Program-made: the position numbers and the translations under genes | Notes under the pieces: model-generated | The model's database searches: none | What the model saw: only the letters and a program-made list of their open reading frames with translations | Told to the model about the DNA's origin: nothing | Origin: Formosa agariphila KMM 3901 | GTDB lineage: Bacteria; Bacteroidota; Bacteroidia; Flavobacteriales; Flavobacteriaceae | Assembly: GCF_000723205.1 (NCBI RefSeq) | Contig: NZ_HG315671.1 | Coordinates: 1,833,351-1,897,350, forward strand | DNA length: 64,000 nt | Direction of reading: 5' to 3' | Part shown: piece after piece, positions 35,471 to 44,969 of the stretch | Layout of the letters: each line of letters opens with the position of its first letter | How positions within the stretch are numbered: the stretch's first letter is position 1

Positions 35471-37564
35471 ATGCGTTTTAAGTCCCAAAACATACTTTTA
35501 TTTTTTTGTATCTGTTACACGTCCATATGTATGGCGCAAAGCACGACAGTTATTGAGGTGGAAAATCAGAAAATAGACTCCCTGTTTTACTATTTCAATA
35601 ATGGCTCCGATAAAAAAGCATATCAAGAGGCGCATCGTTTGCTACCTCAGTTTAAAACCAATAAGGCCATAGTAAATACAAATTTTCTATTGGCTTACTA
35701 TCACAATCGTTATGCAGCAATAGATTCTTCTATTTATTACACTCAAAAAGCACTTAAAAGTAGAGCCTCGGTAAACGATTCTTTAAGCATTCGATTAACC
35801 ATTTTAGCCTATCAATTACTTGCTATAAATAATAAAAATAAGGGCTTATATCACGAAAGTAAAAAGTGGCATATTCAGGGAGCCGAACTTAGTGAAGCCC
35901 ATAACGAGACCAATTTATATTACTCTCACATACACGGACTAGCAAGTACTTATATTGCGTTGGGTAAAAACACCGAAGCTTTAGAGCTTTTAGAAAAATG
36001 TATTACATATTCTAACGATCAAGAAATTATTTTAGGAAGCTATATCAATTTAGGTTCCATTTATTCATCACTAAATCAATACAAAACCTCTAATACCTAT
36101 TTGCAGAAAGCTAAAGAGATCTGCGAACAGGATCCTCATCAAAAACAAGCCTTAATAAACGTTATCATTAATATAGGCGATAACTATATAAACAAAGGCG
36201 AATCAGATAAAGCTTTGTATCAATTTTACGAAGCCAAAAAAATAAGTTTCGATAATGGGTTTCATAATCTAGATCTTATTATTTCAGACAAGATTGGTAC
36301 TGTTCTGTACAATGAAAAACGCAATACCGATGCCCTTTTAATCTACACCAGTGCATTACCAAAAGCAATGAGTTTAGGGTCTTTAGATGTCTTAATGCAC
36401 ACCTATTTGATGTTAGAAAAGTTATCGGTTAGAAATGACGATTACAACAATGCGTATCACTACGGGAAACGCTATTATAAGATTAAAGACTCTATAGAAA
36501 ACTCTCAGAAAGAGAAAGAAATAAATAGTTTAGAAGTTCAGTTTGAAACGCTTGAAAAGGAGAAAAAAATAAAGTTATTAGAGATTGAAAACTTAAATAA
36601 GAGTTTAAACATTAAAAATAAAGATGCAGATATAGAGAAGTACAAACTGCAGCAAGCCATTATTGCAAAACAAAACGAGAACCAGGTTTTACAATTTCAG
36701 AATAAAGCCGAAAAACGTCAAAGCGAGATTGCTCTACTTAAAGAAAAAGAAGCCTTAAAGGCGGTAGAACTAGACCGCGAAAAAACCATTAAATATGTGG
36801 TGCTGGTAGCGTTTTTTATTCTATTGGTTCCCATTGTGGCGCTTTTAATTATCTATTACCAAAAACTACAAGCACAAGGGTTACTTAATTTAAAAGAAAA
36901 AGAGATTAACGAACAGCGCGTCAATTCATTAAAAAAAGATCAGGAATTAAAACTTATCAAAGCTTCTGTAGAAGGACAAAATCAGGAGCGTAAAAAAATT
37001 GCGCAAGAAATGCACGATAGTATAGGTGGTAATTTAGCGGCTATAAAATTACAATTCAGTCAGCTAACAAATCATCCAGAAAAGATGGCGTTAATTTACA
37101 GTCAGTTAGACGATACTTACGAGCAAGTACGGAACCTATCGCACAATCTATTACCAAAGAAAATAAGAGAAAAACACCTTGTCTTTTTAATTAAGGAATA
37201 TATTTACACGGTAGAAGATGCTAGCAACATCACTATAAACGTGTCGTTTTTCGACGAAGCTAAGATTAACACCCTAAACAAAAATTTACAAAACGAATTG
37301 TTTTCAATATTTCAAGAATTGACCACCAATACGCTTAAATACGCTAAAGCTAAAACCATAGACATTCAGTTAGACCTCCTAAATGCCTGTATCTTTTTTG
37401 TATACGAAGACGATGGAATTGGCTTTGATGTTTCTAAAACATCTTTAGGTATAGGCTTAACCAATATCAAGCAGCGGGTAGCAAGTTATAATGGAACGTT
37501 ACATATAGATTCTAAACAACATCGTGGTACAAGTATAAATATTGAAATTCCCCTAAACGCCTAA
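35471..37564 (+). CDS. TPR-containing sensor histidine kinase (HisKA_3 / HATPase_c)
   Basis: 697 residues from ATG 35471 (an in-frame TTG lies six bases before). Signal peptide ending ICMAQS; about seven TPR-like repeats (e.g. HGLASTYIALGKNTEALELLEKC) in the periplasm; a long coiled coil (~345-440); one membrane helix (VVLVAFFILLVPIVALLIIYY-like, ~447-468); a dimerisation helix with the phospho-His in QEMHDSIGGNLAA (~515); ATPase boxes NTLKYAKA, EDDGIGFD and GIGLTNIKQR. Paired with the LuxR-type regulator five bases downstream. A TACATTTG box ends only four bases before the ATG, so the message may be leaderless. Confidence 0.9.
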   Translation: MRFKSQNILLFFCICYTSICMAQSTTVIEVENQKIDSLFYYFNNGSDKKAYQEAHRLLPQFKTNKAIVNTNFLLAYYHNRYAAIDSSIYYTQKALKSRASVNDSLSIRLTILAYQLLAINNKNKGLYHESKKWHIQGAELSEAHNETNLYYSHIHGLASTYIALGKNTEALELLEKCITYSNDQEIILGSYINLGSIYSSLNQYKTSNTYLQKAKEICEQDPHQKQALINVIINIGDNYINKGESDKALYQFYEAKKISFDNGFHNLDLIISDKIGTVLYNEKRNTDALLIYTSALPKAMSLGSLDVLMHTYLMLEKLSVRNDDYNNAYHYGKRYYKIKDSIENSQKEKEINSLEVQFETLEKEKKIKLLEIENLNKSLNIKNKDADIEKYKLQQAIIAKQNENQVLQFQNKAEKRQSEIALLKEKEALKAVELDREKTIKYVVLVAFFILLVPIVALLIIYYQKLQAQGLLNLKEKEINEQRVNSLKKDQELKLIKASVEGQNQERKKIAQEMHDSIGGNLAAIKLQFSQLTNHPEKMALIYSQLDDTYEQVRNLSHNLLPKKIREKHLVFLIKEYIYTVEDASNITINVSFFDEAKINTLNKNLQNELFSIFQELTTNTLKYAKAKTIDIQLDLLNACIFFVYEDDGIGFDVSKTSLGIGLTNIKQRVASYNGTLHIDSKQHRGTSINIEIPLNA

Positions 37565-37569
37565 TTAAA

Positions 37570-38211
37570 ATGAAGCATAATCTTATCATAGCCGACGACC
37601 ATAAAATGTTTTTAGACGGCTTATTAAGTATTCTAAGCACAGAAAGTGATTACGATATTGTATACACCGGAAAACACGGTGGCGACGTTCAGAAATATAT
37701 TTCTATCAATACTGAAGAACAAATAGATTTGGTTATTACCGATGTGACCATGCCAGAGATTGATGGCATTGAACTTAATAAATGGATTAAAAATAGCTCT
37801 AGGGATATTAAAACGTTAGTAGTGAGTATGCATAATTCGGCAGAGATTATAGACAATCTTATTGCGAACGATGTCGATGGATATCTTCAGAAAAATGCAC
37901 AAAAAGAAGAGTTTCTAAAAGCGATTAAAACCATTTTAGGTGGTGAAAAATATTTCTCTAGAGAAATTAAAGACATCTATCTTAAAAACAAATTCGAAAA
38001 ACAAAAAGATCAGGACATTAAACTTACAAAACGCGAAGTAGAAGTCATCTCGCTTATCGCAGAAGAATTTACCACACAAGAAATAGCAGATAAGCTGTTT
38101 TTAAGTAAACACACCATAGAAAGTTACCGCAAAAACCTGATTACAAAACTGAATGTGAGAAACCTAGCTGGTCTCACCAAATACGCTATTAAAAAAGGGT
38201 ATGTTTCTTAA
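37570..38211 (+). CDS. NarL/LuxR-type response regulator
   Basis: 213 residues. Receiver domain with acidic pair ADDHKMF, phospho-Asp in LVITDVTMPE (Asp58), Ser/Thr VVSMHNS and Lys in YLQKNAQ. The C-terminal LuxR helix-turn-helix is LTKREVEVISLIAEEFTTQEIADKLFLS then HTIESYRKNL. It is the cognate partner of the TPR kinase directly upstream; together they form a typical flavobacterial two-component system. Targets unknown. A terminator follows at once. Confidence 0.95.
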   Translation: MKHNLIIADDHKMFLDGLLSILSTESDYDIVYTGKHGGDVQKYISINTEEQIDLVITDVTMPEIDGIELNKWIKNSSRDIKTLVVSMHNSAEIIDNLIANDVDGYLQKNAQKEEFLKAIKTILGGEKYFSREIKDIYLKNKFEKQKDQDIKLTKREVEVISLIAEEFTTQEIADKLFLSKHTIESYRKNLITKLNVRNLAGLTKYAIKKGYVS

Positions 38212-38234
38212 TAATCTACCGTAAATTATACACC

Positions 38235-38264
38235 AAAAGGTACTATTTAAAATAGTACCTTTTT
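38235..38264 (+). terminator. Terminator after the two-component operon
   Basis: AAAAGGTACTATT pairs with AATAGTACCTTTT around a three-base loop, followed by T. Confidence 0.93.
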
Positions 38265-38572
38265 TATTTTATCTATCTGTATAAAAAAGCATCGGAGTTC
38301 TATATCTAGAACATATCATGGTTATGCTTAATTTTTAAAATAATAGACTTCAAAGTAAAACCATAAAATGTAGTGCATTCATTAAGTTACTCAAAATCAG
38401 TGTAAAATTTATAACACTCACTGTTTTCAGGGATATGCACTTTCACCAAATAAGGGGTTAAACAGCAGAGGCTATTCGTCTAAATTTGCTTCAGAATTTG
38501 AAACGCATCACAAAACTAGATGATGTTATCATTAAGAAAAACGAAACAACTTTTAACCTTTAAAAACACCTT
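38265..38572. other. Intergenic stretch, possibly a worn gene tail
   Basis: AT-rich. A short frame ending at the TAA near 38563 reads ...ITKLDDVIIKKNETTFNL, faintly like a linker before a LytTR domain, but no upstream gene is left. Otherwise no feature. Confidence 0.3.
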
Positions 38573-38992
38573 ATGATTTTCGGAATTACACTCATCGTAT
38601 TAAGTATTATTGCAGTACCCTCGTTATTATTATCTAAAAAACCTAATGCCAAAGAACTCTTAGAAAAAATAGAACCTTACCAAGGATGGATTGGTTTAAT
38701 CTTTTGTTTTTATGGAATTTGGGGTATCGTCTTTTCAATTTTAAACTTGGGTTGGATTTCAACATTTCCAATCTGGTGGGGAACCTTATTAGCAGGAAAC
38801 ATCATTCAAGCCGTATTAGGATTTATGTTGGGCTTTAGTTTAATCAACAAATATGTATTATCTAAAAACGATACCGTTAAAGACAATGCAATCATTCTAA
38901 GAGAAAAACTTGCGCCTAAACAAGGTAAACTAGGTCTTATTGGCATAGTTGTAGGGATTTGGATGATAGTCGCTAATATTTTATTCTTTTAA
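38573..38992 (+). CDS. Small membrane protein, unknown
   Basis: 139 residues, four hydrophobic segments (about 3-20, 38-60, 66-90, 115-136), with a repeated pattern: [21 protein letters not shown] and [21 protein letters not shown]. The internal duplication suggests two related halves. No known family recognised. It is 29 bases upstream of the SIMPL gene and probably co-transcribed with it. Confidence 0.65.
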   Translation: MIFGITLIVLSIIAVPSLLLSKKPNAKELLEKIEPYQGWIGLIFCFYGIWGIVFSILNLGWISTFPIWWGTLLAGNIIQAVLGFMLGFSLINKYVLSKNDTVKDNAIILREKLAPKQGKLGLIGIVVGIWMIVANILFF

Positions 38993-39021
38993 TATTATAA
39001 TCACTTTAAAACTAATTTATT

Positions 39022-39639
39022 ATGAAAAATATCATGTACGCCATCATCTTAATGTTTGCTTTACCAAGTATGGCACAAAACAGTAAAAACACAATTACAG
39101 TTGTTGGAGAAACAGAAAAACATGTGACCGACGACAGTTATACCATTTTAATAGCCTTACAACAAGTTATGGTTTACGAGGGACAAGGCGAAGTAGAAGC
39201 CACCTCTTTAGATGTGGTAAGAGAAAATTACATTAAAAAGACAGAAGAAGCAGGCATAGATTTTAACAATTTTAAAAAAAATACACATTATGAGTTTGCC
39301 ATGTCGTATTCACAAAACAGAGAAACTGCCTGTTACTATTTAAAAACCTCAGACGAAGCTGAAGTTAGAAAAATAGTAAAATTAAAATCTGCTGGAATGT
39401 CTGTGGTCAATGTCGATGTAGAAACCAAAGATTTAACAAGTCAAGAATTGGTAGCGCTTTCTACAAAAGCTATTGCCAATGCAAAAGAAAAAGCAGAGGC
39501 TATGGCTAAGGCACTAAATAAAAATATTGGGGAGATTGTTAGCATTAACGATACAAATAGCAGCGAACAATATGTGCAAAGTTATGGCACTTTACCTACA
39601 CAAATCCATAGTGTATCTGTGTCTTTCGAATTACTATAA
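39022..39639 (+). CDS. SIMPL-domain (DUF541) secreted protein
   Basis: 205 residues. Signal peptide to MAQN. The mature part follows the SIMPL pattern: TITVVGETEKHVTDDSYTIL, a central region, then ALSTKAIANAKEKAEAMAKALNKNIGEIVSI and a last strand VSVSFELL. SIMPL proteins are periplasmic or surface proteins of unclear role in stress or envelope maintenance. Middle gene of a three-gene run ending with the LipL32 homologue. Confidence 0.8.
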   Translation: MKNIMYAIILMFALPSMAQNSKNTITVVGETEKHVTDDSYTILIALQQVMVYEGQGEVEATSLDVVRENYIKKTEEAGIDFNNFKKNTHYEFAMSYSQNRETACYYLKTSDEAEVRKIVKLKSAGMSVVNVDVETKDLTSQELVALSTKAIANAKEKAEAMAKALNKNIGEIVSINDTNSSEQYVQSYGTLPTQIHSVSVSFELL

Positions 39640-39682
39640 AATTACAAATGTCTATATATTAACATAACACCAAAACACAAAA

Positions 39683-40363
39683 ATGAAAATTAAATTACTA
39701 GTATTATCAGTATTCGCTATCTGTTCAGTTTTTAATGCAGAAGCACAAAAATTAAACAAGTTTGGAAGTTCTATAGAGAAAAAAGTTGGACCAAAAACCA
39801 TTCAAGTGCCTTACACAGACGTTATTTCTTATTTAGGCTATGCGGCTGCAGGTAACGAAGATGAAGTCGTAGACGGTAAAAAATTCTATTACATTTACTT
39901 ATGGATTCCAGCTGTAGCACCAGAACTTGGTGTAAGAATGTTGTCGCCTGTAGCTAAAACAAAAGTAAAAAATGCAATAGAATCTGCGGATTACAAAGAC
40001 AACGCATCATCTAGCGATTATTTTGATACATACATAACTTTAGAACGTTCTACTATTTTTACTAAAGAAGACATTTCTGAAGCGGCTGTAAAAAGCGCTA
40101 CGTGGACAACACTTGCTAGTAACGACGACAGTAGTGAAATGCCAAAACAACCAAGCGGAAGTAGTTACAATTCTTTATTGAGATACGAAAGTGAAGTTGG
40201 AAATCCTACAAAAGCTTTAACTGTTGGTTTATACCGTATCGGATTTACAACCTATAAAACAGGAGAAGTTAATGGAACATTTTTAGCCGAAGTTGCTGCA
40301 CCAGTAAAATTACCAGGTGTGGTTATGGCTAAAACTATTGAAGAACTTAAAAAAGGACTATAA
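39683..40363 (+). CDS. LipL32-family secreted protein
   Basis: 226 residues. From memory of the Leptospira protein, the match runs over most of the length in the right order: VDGKKFYYIYLWIPAVA then ELGVRMLSP, FDTYITLERS, YNSLLRYE and GLYRIGFTTYKTGEVNGTF. LipL32 is the most abundant outer membrane lipoprotein of pathogenic Leptospira and binds Ca2+ and matrix proteins. Here the signal peptide (to AEAQ) has no lipobox Cys, so it should be secreted but not lipidated. The acidic Ca2+ loop is reduced to SNDDSSE. A terminator follows. Confidence 0.85.
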   Translation: MKIKLLVLSVFAICSVFNAEAQKLNKFGSSIEKKVGPKTIQVPYTDVISYLGYAAAGNEDEVVDGKKFYYIYLWIPAVAPELGVRMLSPVAKTKVKNAIESADYKDNASSSDYFDTYITLERSTIFTKEDISEAAVKSATWTTLASNDDSSEMPKQPSGSSYNSLLRYESEVGNPTKALTVGLYRIGFTTYKTGEVNGTFLAEVAAPVKLPGVVMAKTIEELKKGL

Positions 40364-40391
40364 TCAAACCATACATTTGTAATGATAATCA

Positions 40392-40427
40392 ACATCTCTT
40401 TATGGCAAATAGAGAGGTGTTTTTTTA
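40392..40427 (+). terminator. Terminator after the LipL32 homologue
   Basis: ACATCTCT pairs with AGAGAGGTGT (one G-T pair and a slip) over an ATGGCAAA-type loop, followed by TTTTTTT. Confidence 0.82.
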
Positions 40428-40536
40428 TTTTTCCAGATTTACTTTAAAGCTTAAATCCACTGTTTTAGATTAGGCCTTATTACACCTTTTAGTTTATAAA
40501 TTATACTACTTTAGAACCTTAAAATAAATTTATCCC

Positions 40537-41918
40537 ATGTCAGATTTTCTCTCGATACTATTAATTATGATTGGTGTAGGTCTTTTATTCCTGCTTCCAA
40601 CTGCTTTTATTGGTGGTAAAATAAGTTTAATAGTTGTAACTATAATACTAACAGCAATTAGTGCTTTTCTGCTAATCTACGCAAAAGCATTAGGAAGTTC
40701 TTTTGCTAATGGTGGTGGGGGTTCTTCTAAATCTTTCGATTGGGATCTTATGTTTATGGTCTTAGCATATGCTGCCTTGTATGCATTTATTGCTTATGGT
40801 TGTTTTTGTTTAAAACAGGTAACTTATGGTATAGATGGCTATAAACTTAAACTATTAATTTGGGGTGTAATCTTATTAGGATATCCAATGTATCTATCTA
40901 TTAGCGCTGCGAGTAGTTTGTACAACACACAAAAAAAAATTATGAAACCGAAATTATAATTGCACATCCCATAGATTTTCCTATTCTTATTGACCGCTTA
41001 AGATTTTTCGATTCTAAAACTAATAAATCATCTTCTTTAACTTCTAGATTTCTTGAAAACGACAGAAAACTGAACCAAATAGAAGGTTTAAGTGACGCTT
41101 TCGAATTTTTGCAGAGTCAGAGGTACTACACTAGATTGCCTAAAATGTTAATTCCAATTGAGTTTGATACTTTCGAATTGTCCTGGTATTCCGTTCCCGA
41201 AGAAAAATTTTATAGAGATACCTTTTCTATCGATCAGAAAAAATTAAAAGTAGATGAAAATTATGATAAACAATTAACAATAAGTGACCTACTAGTTAAT
41301 ATATTACCCAATGGCCATGTAGAGTTATTAAAGAACGAATATACCAATTATAGCCATTTAAATTCCTATTATGATGTTGCATTTAATGATGTAAAAGGTC
41401 AGAGTATAGATTCTATTTTCAAACAATACTCTCAGATTCCATCAGAAAACATCGATTACAAAAATCTAAATCGTGATTTTAAAATATTAACTAATGGCAC
41501 AGTTGATAAATTAACTCCAGAAGAGATATTGGCTTTTAAAAATCTACATACCTATGGTATTCAGGTTGAATTACAACAAAAAGAACAAGGATTTAGTATG
41601 TCTCAAGACATTAAAGTCATCGATTTTTATTTGAATCAATACACAAGGTCTTCTGATTTTTTAAGAAAAGAAAGCACAAAACCCTTACCGAGTCTCATCC
41701 AAATTAAAATTTTAAAGGATAGAGAATTTAAAGACCGGATAGAAGTTATGTTCGATAAAAAGGAATTACAGAATCAGTTTAATATGTTTACAGCCACACC
41801 TAAAGCAGATGTGCATTTTAACATTATTATTAATGTAGACGACTTACAAAAAAGTATCGTAGAATTACAATCTAAAAACGAAACTATGACTTTAAACAAC
41901 TGGTATATTGCAGACTGA
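40537..41918 (+). pseudogene. Membrane protein with a soluble domain, frame broken at a nine-A run
   Basis: The first frame (40537-40959, 140 residues) holds four membrane helices. The second frame (about 40930-41918) is open back to the nine-A run at 40931-40939 and has no good start of its own. One added A joins SLYNTQKK to NYETEIIIAHPIDFPILIDRL and gives a ~460-residue protein with a C-terminal soluble domain of ~320 residues. I do not know the family. Slippage in the A run, mutation, or read error are all possible. Confidence 0.75.
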
Positions 41919-42278
41919 TAGTATTCTACTGCATTTAGTTTTCTAAGAAGAATAGTTTCTTTTAAAAAGAATATATATCCTATATTTTAGTGTATTAGCA
42001 CGTCTTTAATTGTTGGTAAACATTAAAACAGTCGTATTAAAAATAAAGTGAAGTTTTTTTGTTTTAAATAATTTGATGTTAAGCATATGCGACATAAATC
42101 TTATATTTGGAAGTATGTAGTGTTGTATTGCTAATTATGGGATGCGTTAAGCCTAAACAATCATAATCGAACATCTTGCACGTTTGTGACATAATAATTA
42201 AATACTTGATTATTTCTCATCATCTTAACGCAACCAAACTATAAAAAAGGCATCTACTTTATAAAACATAAACAATAT
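41919..42278. other. Intergenic stretch with an inverted repeat
   Basis: TGCGTTAAG (42143-42151) and CTTAACGCA (42224-42232) are perfect 9-base inverted copies. A TATATTTG box lies at 42102-42109 ahead of the next gene. Nothing else recognised. Confidence 0.45.
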
Positions 42279-42701
42279 ATGAAACAATACATTTTACTTT
42301 TAATGTTTATGGGCTTATTATGTTCTTGTAATCAAAATGATGATGCAACTCAATCAGAAACTAAACTTATTGGGAATTGGAACCTTATACAAATGACGGG
42401 TAGCATTCCAGACTCTGAAACTACAGGTGCAGAAATGGACTGGCAAGAAATCTATCAATTACGAGCAGACGGTACCTTTTTAAAATCAAGAGACAGAGCG
42501 GGAGTGATTATCGAAATTACAGGAACGTATAATTTAATTGACAATTCGATACTAGAATTTACGTTCGATGGCGCAAGTGAACTTATTGGGTCTTGTACGT
42601 CGCACACCAAAGAAACAATGACTCTTCAATCGGACACTATTTTTTTAAGTACTTGGAGCGCTTGTGATGGCCCTGGTCTTACATATAAAAAATTAGATTA
42701 A
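42279..42701 (+). CDS. Lipocalin-like lipoprotein
   Basis: 140 residues. Lipobox GLLCSC (Cys near 17). The mature part starts KLIGNWNLIQMTG and follows with the beta-barrel strand pattern (YQLRADGTFLKS, EITGTYNLIDNSILEFTF, TMTLQSDTIFL) seen in Bacteroidetes 'lipocalin family' lipoproteins. Likely binds a small hydrophobic ligand, or only an envelope protein; not testable here. Next gene starts 24 bases later. Confidence 0.8.
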   Translation: MKQYILLLMFMGLLCSCNQNDDATQSETKLIGNWNLIQMTGSIPDSETTGAEMDWQEIYQLRADGTFLKSRDRAGVIIEITGTYNLIDNSILEFTFDGASELIGSCTSHTKETMTLQSDTIFLSTWSACDGPGLTYKKLD

Positions 42702-42725
42702 AACAGACTTTTAACACCCTAAACA

Positions 42726-43223
42726 ATGTCATCTATAAGTTTTGAAAAAAAGATAGCAGAAGCGTTTAACCTTAAGGACGAGCGTTGGTTAAAACATGCC
42801 AATCCGTGGTCTATATGGACCAGGTTTGCAACTTTACCCTTTTTGGTTGTAGCCATTTGGTCTCGAGCGTGGATAGGTTGGTTTTGTCTTATTCCAATAG
42901 CAATTCTCATCATATGGTTATTTGTTAACCCGACTTTATTTAAAGCACCCAAACATCTTAATCACTGGGGGTCAAAGGCAGTTTTAGGCGAAAAATTATG
43001 GTCAGAACGCAAGACTAATCCCGTTCCCAAACACCACTATACACCAATTCATATTTTAACCATTCTACAAACTCTAGGTAGTATACTTTTAGTTATTGGC
43101 TTATGGAACTTTCACCTGTATTTAACCATTTTAGGAGCATCAATAGTCTATATGGCTAAAATGTGGTTTTTAGACCGCATGGTTTGGGTCTTCGAAAACA
43201 TGAAAAACCAACACATAGAATAA
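42726..43223 (+). CDS. DUF6653 membrane protein
   Basis: 165 residues with four hydrophobic helices in two pairs and a charged middle rich in Lys/His/Trp (NPTLFKAPKHLNHWGSKAVLGEKLW). I recognise the DUF6653 pattern in the N-terminus (HANPWSIWTRFATLPFLVVA) and FLDRMVWVFE near the end. Function unknown. Follows the lipocalin-like gene closely. Confidence 0.78.
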   Translation: MSSISFEKKIAEAFNLKDERWLKHANPWSIWTRFATLPFLVVAIWSRAWIGWFCLIPIAILIIWLFVNPTLFKAPKHLNHWGSKAVLGEKLWSERKTNPVPKHHYTPIHILTILQTLGSILLVIGLWNFHLYLTILGASIVYMAKMWFLDRMVWVFENMKNQHIE

Positions 43224-43322
43224 CACAACATGCTACGGTTTATTTGCTAACTTACACACTTAATTAGGCAACTCAATAGCATATAATAAAGTTGTACTCT
43301 GCTTAAAAATGGTTTCATATTT

Positions 43323-43694
43323 ATGAATGATACAACTGTAAGTATATTACTGTGTACGATTTTTATTTGTCAATTAGCATCGCTAACCATTGGTTATAAA
43401 ACAAAAACACTAACCGCATCTATAGCGTATGTAAACGCCATTTTTGCTATTGGTGTACTTGGTTTTGGTAGTGTTGATTTGTTATGTGGAAATCCTCAGC
43501 TATTTGAATTACTAACGGTAGTTATACTAGCAATAGAAGTCGTAATTTTAAGTTGTGCGCTCTATGTTATTCTAAGATTTAAGAATACAATCTATGTAAA
43601 AGTAATAAACACTTTGGGGTTTTGTTTTCATATATTAGCGACACTAGGTATGCTTATTTTTATGTTTACATTTAATTTAAATCGCCTTTTTTAA
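43323..43694 (+). CDS. Small membrane protein, unknown
   Basis: 123 residues, four hydrophobic helices (about 5-24, 32-50, 62-86, 96-118) with very few charged residues. No known family. It lies 16 bases upstream of the next secreted-protein gene and is probably part of the same transcript (43323-44919). Confidence 0.6.
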   Translation: MNDTTVSILLCTIFICQLASLTIGYKTKTLTASIAYVNAIFAIGVLGFGSVDLLCGNPQLFELLTVVILAIEVVILSCALYVILRFKNTIYVKVINTLGFCFHILATLGMLIFMFTFNLNRLF

Positions 43695-43710
43695 AACAAC
43701 GTACTCCATA

Positions 43711-44388
43711 ATGAAGCGTATCGAAATACAACTATTGATGATAATATGCATAATAATTCAAGTGTCTGCATATGCCCAATCTAAACAGGATATGACAGCC
43801 CATTCCATTACAATTCCTCTAAAAAGTGGCACAAATCCAAGTTTTCAATTCGAAACATTACATGTAGAATCTGCGAACGTTGTTATTCAGGCGGACCCCA
43901 CACAACACGTTTTACCAAACATTCAGCTAGAATTAAATAGCATAGCAAACAACACGACCTATTCAACTTTTCTTTGGCATCATACAGACGCTGAAGGTTA
44001 CCAAAGCATAAACTATCCTAAAGCATTTCAGAATTACATATTTAAACTAACCTTCACTACTAAAGACGATATTGCTTTGGTTGTTAAAAAAATAGACTTC
44101 GAAATGCCGTTTTATATAGAGCTTGGTCGTACTGCAAGTATTGAAAACTTAAACATGACGTTTGTACATTGCATAGGCGAGTGGTCGGAAGATATTCATG
44201 GTAATCAGCACAGTGCATTTAACACCTATAACATTTCGCTATCTGAAGAGCATGAACAACATAATATTTCTTTTACGTCTCTAGATTGTGCAGATAAAAA
44301 AAAACTGTTACTAACTTGGAAACAGTATACCTTTATAATATTAGAAGATTCAGATAAAGCTTTAAAATTACAAGTTTCTAAAATATAA
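43711..44388 (+). CDS. Secreted protein, unknown
   Basis: 225 residues. Signal peptide ending SAYAQSK. Mature part mainly beta strands and polar loops, with one Cys pair (VHCIGEWS, LDCADKK). No recognised domain. Between two membrane-associated genes, so an envelope role is plausible but not shown. Confidence 0.6.
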   Translation: MKRIEIQLLMIICIIIQVSAYAQSKQDMTAHSITIPLKSGTNPSFQFETLHVESANVVIQADPTQHVLPNIQLELNSIANNTTYSTFLWHHTDAEGYQSINYPKAFQNYIFKLTFTTKDDIALVVKKIDFEMPFYIELGRTASIENLNMTFVHCIGEWSEDIHGNQHSAFNTYNISLSEEHEQHNISFTSLDCADKKKLLLTWKQYTFIILEDSDKALKLQVSKI

Positions 44389-44409
44389 AGAGAAAAACAA
44401 CACGCATTC

Positions 44410-44919
44410 ATGAAGAAAATACTACTAGGTTTTGTTACGTTATTACTACTAGGCGTTGGCTTAGTAGTCTTAATTTTCTTTGTGCTTTCGCTACCTAAAA
44501 CTCGTGATGTTTCTAATGAACCTCCCTTTTCTAATATTGTACAAAAAGACCTCATTACTAAAAAGCAGCTTTTAATAGTGAATGATGAAAGCATTAAACA
44601 AGATAAAGATTACACATATCACCTAGAAGACGGTAGCAGTTATGGCATGGATTCAGGACTAGAAGTTGTTGCTACATTTCCTGTGGAAACAGCGGTAACT
44701 ATAGATAAGGTAGAACTCTATACCAATAGAGTGAGTGGCACCACTACGCCTTATCTTTTTGGTAAAATTTACAGTAAAGAGCTTCAAGCCTATTACACAT
44801 TTCAATATGCTTGGGGCGATTATCATATAATATATGAGGACACACCTTATTGGTCCTTTCCATTAGCGTTTTGGCAAGACGAGCCTTTATCTGAAACGTA
44901 TATTATAGACGTACCATAA
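44410..44919 (+). CDS. Membrane-anchored extracytoplasmic protein, unknown
   Basis: 169 residues. One N-terminal anchor (LLGFVTLLLLGVGLVVLIFFVL) and a ~140-residue periplasmic domain with aromatic-rich end (YYTFQYAWGDYHIIYEDTPYWSFPLAFWQ). No family recognised. Last gene of the plus-strand run starting at 43323. Confidence 0.6.
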   Translation: MKKILLGFVTLLLLGVGLVVLIFFVLSLPKTRDVSNEPPFSNIVQKDLITKKQLLIVNDESIKQDKDYTYHLEDGSSYGMDSGLEVVATFPVETAVTIDKVELYTNRVSGTTTPYLFGKIYSKELQAYYTFQYAWGDYHIIYEDTPYWSFPLAFWQDEPLSETYIIDVP

Positions 44920-44969
44920 TGTGTATTTTACTATTAAAATGTGAAAATGAATGTACTAGAATGTAGACT

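Noticed and set aside
38471-38565. LytTR-like tail (DDVIIKKNETTF)
   Set aside because: Too short and without any upstream receiver or the LytTR core; similarity is weak.
42143-42232. attC-like site
   Set aside because: The outer boxes point the wrong way (GTTAAG left, CTTAAC right) and there is no inner pairing.
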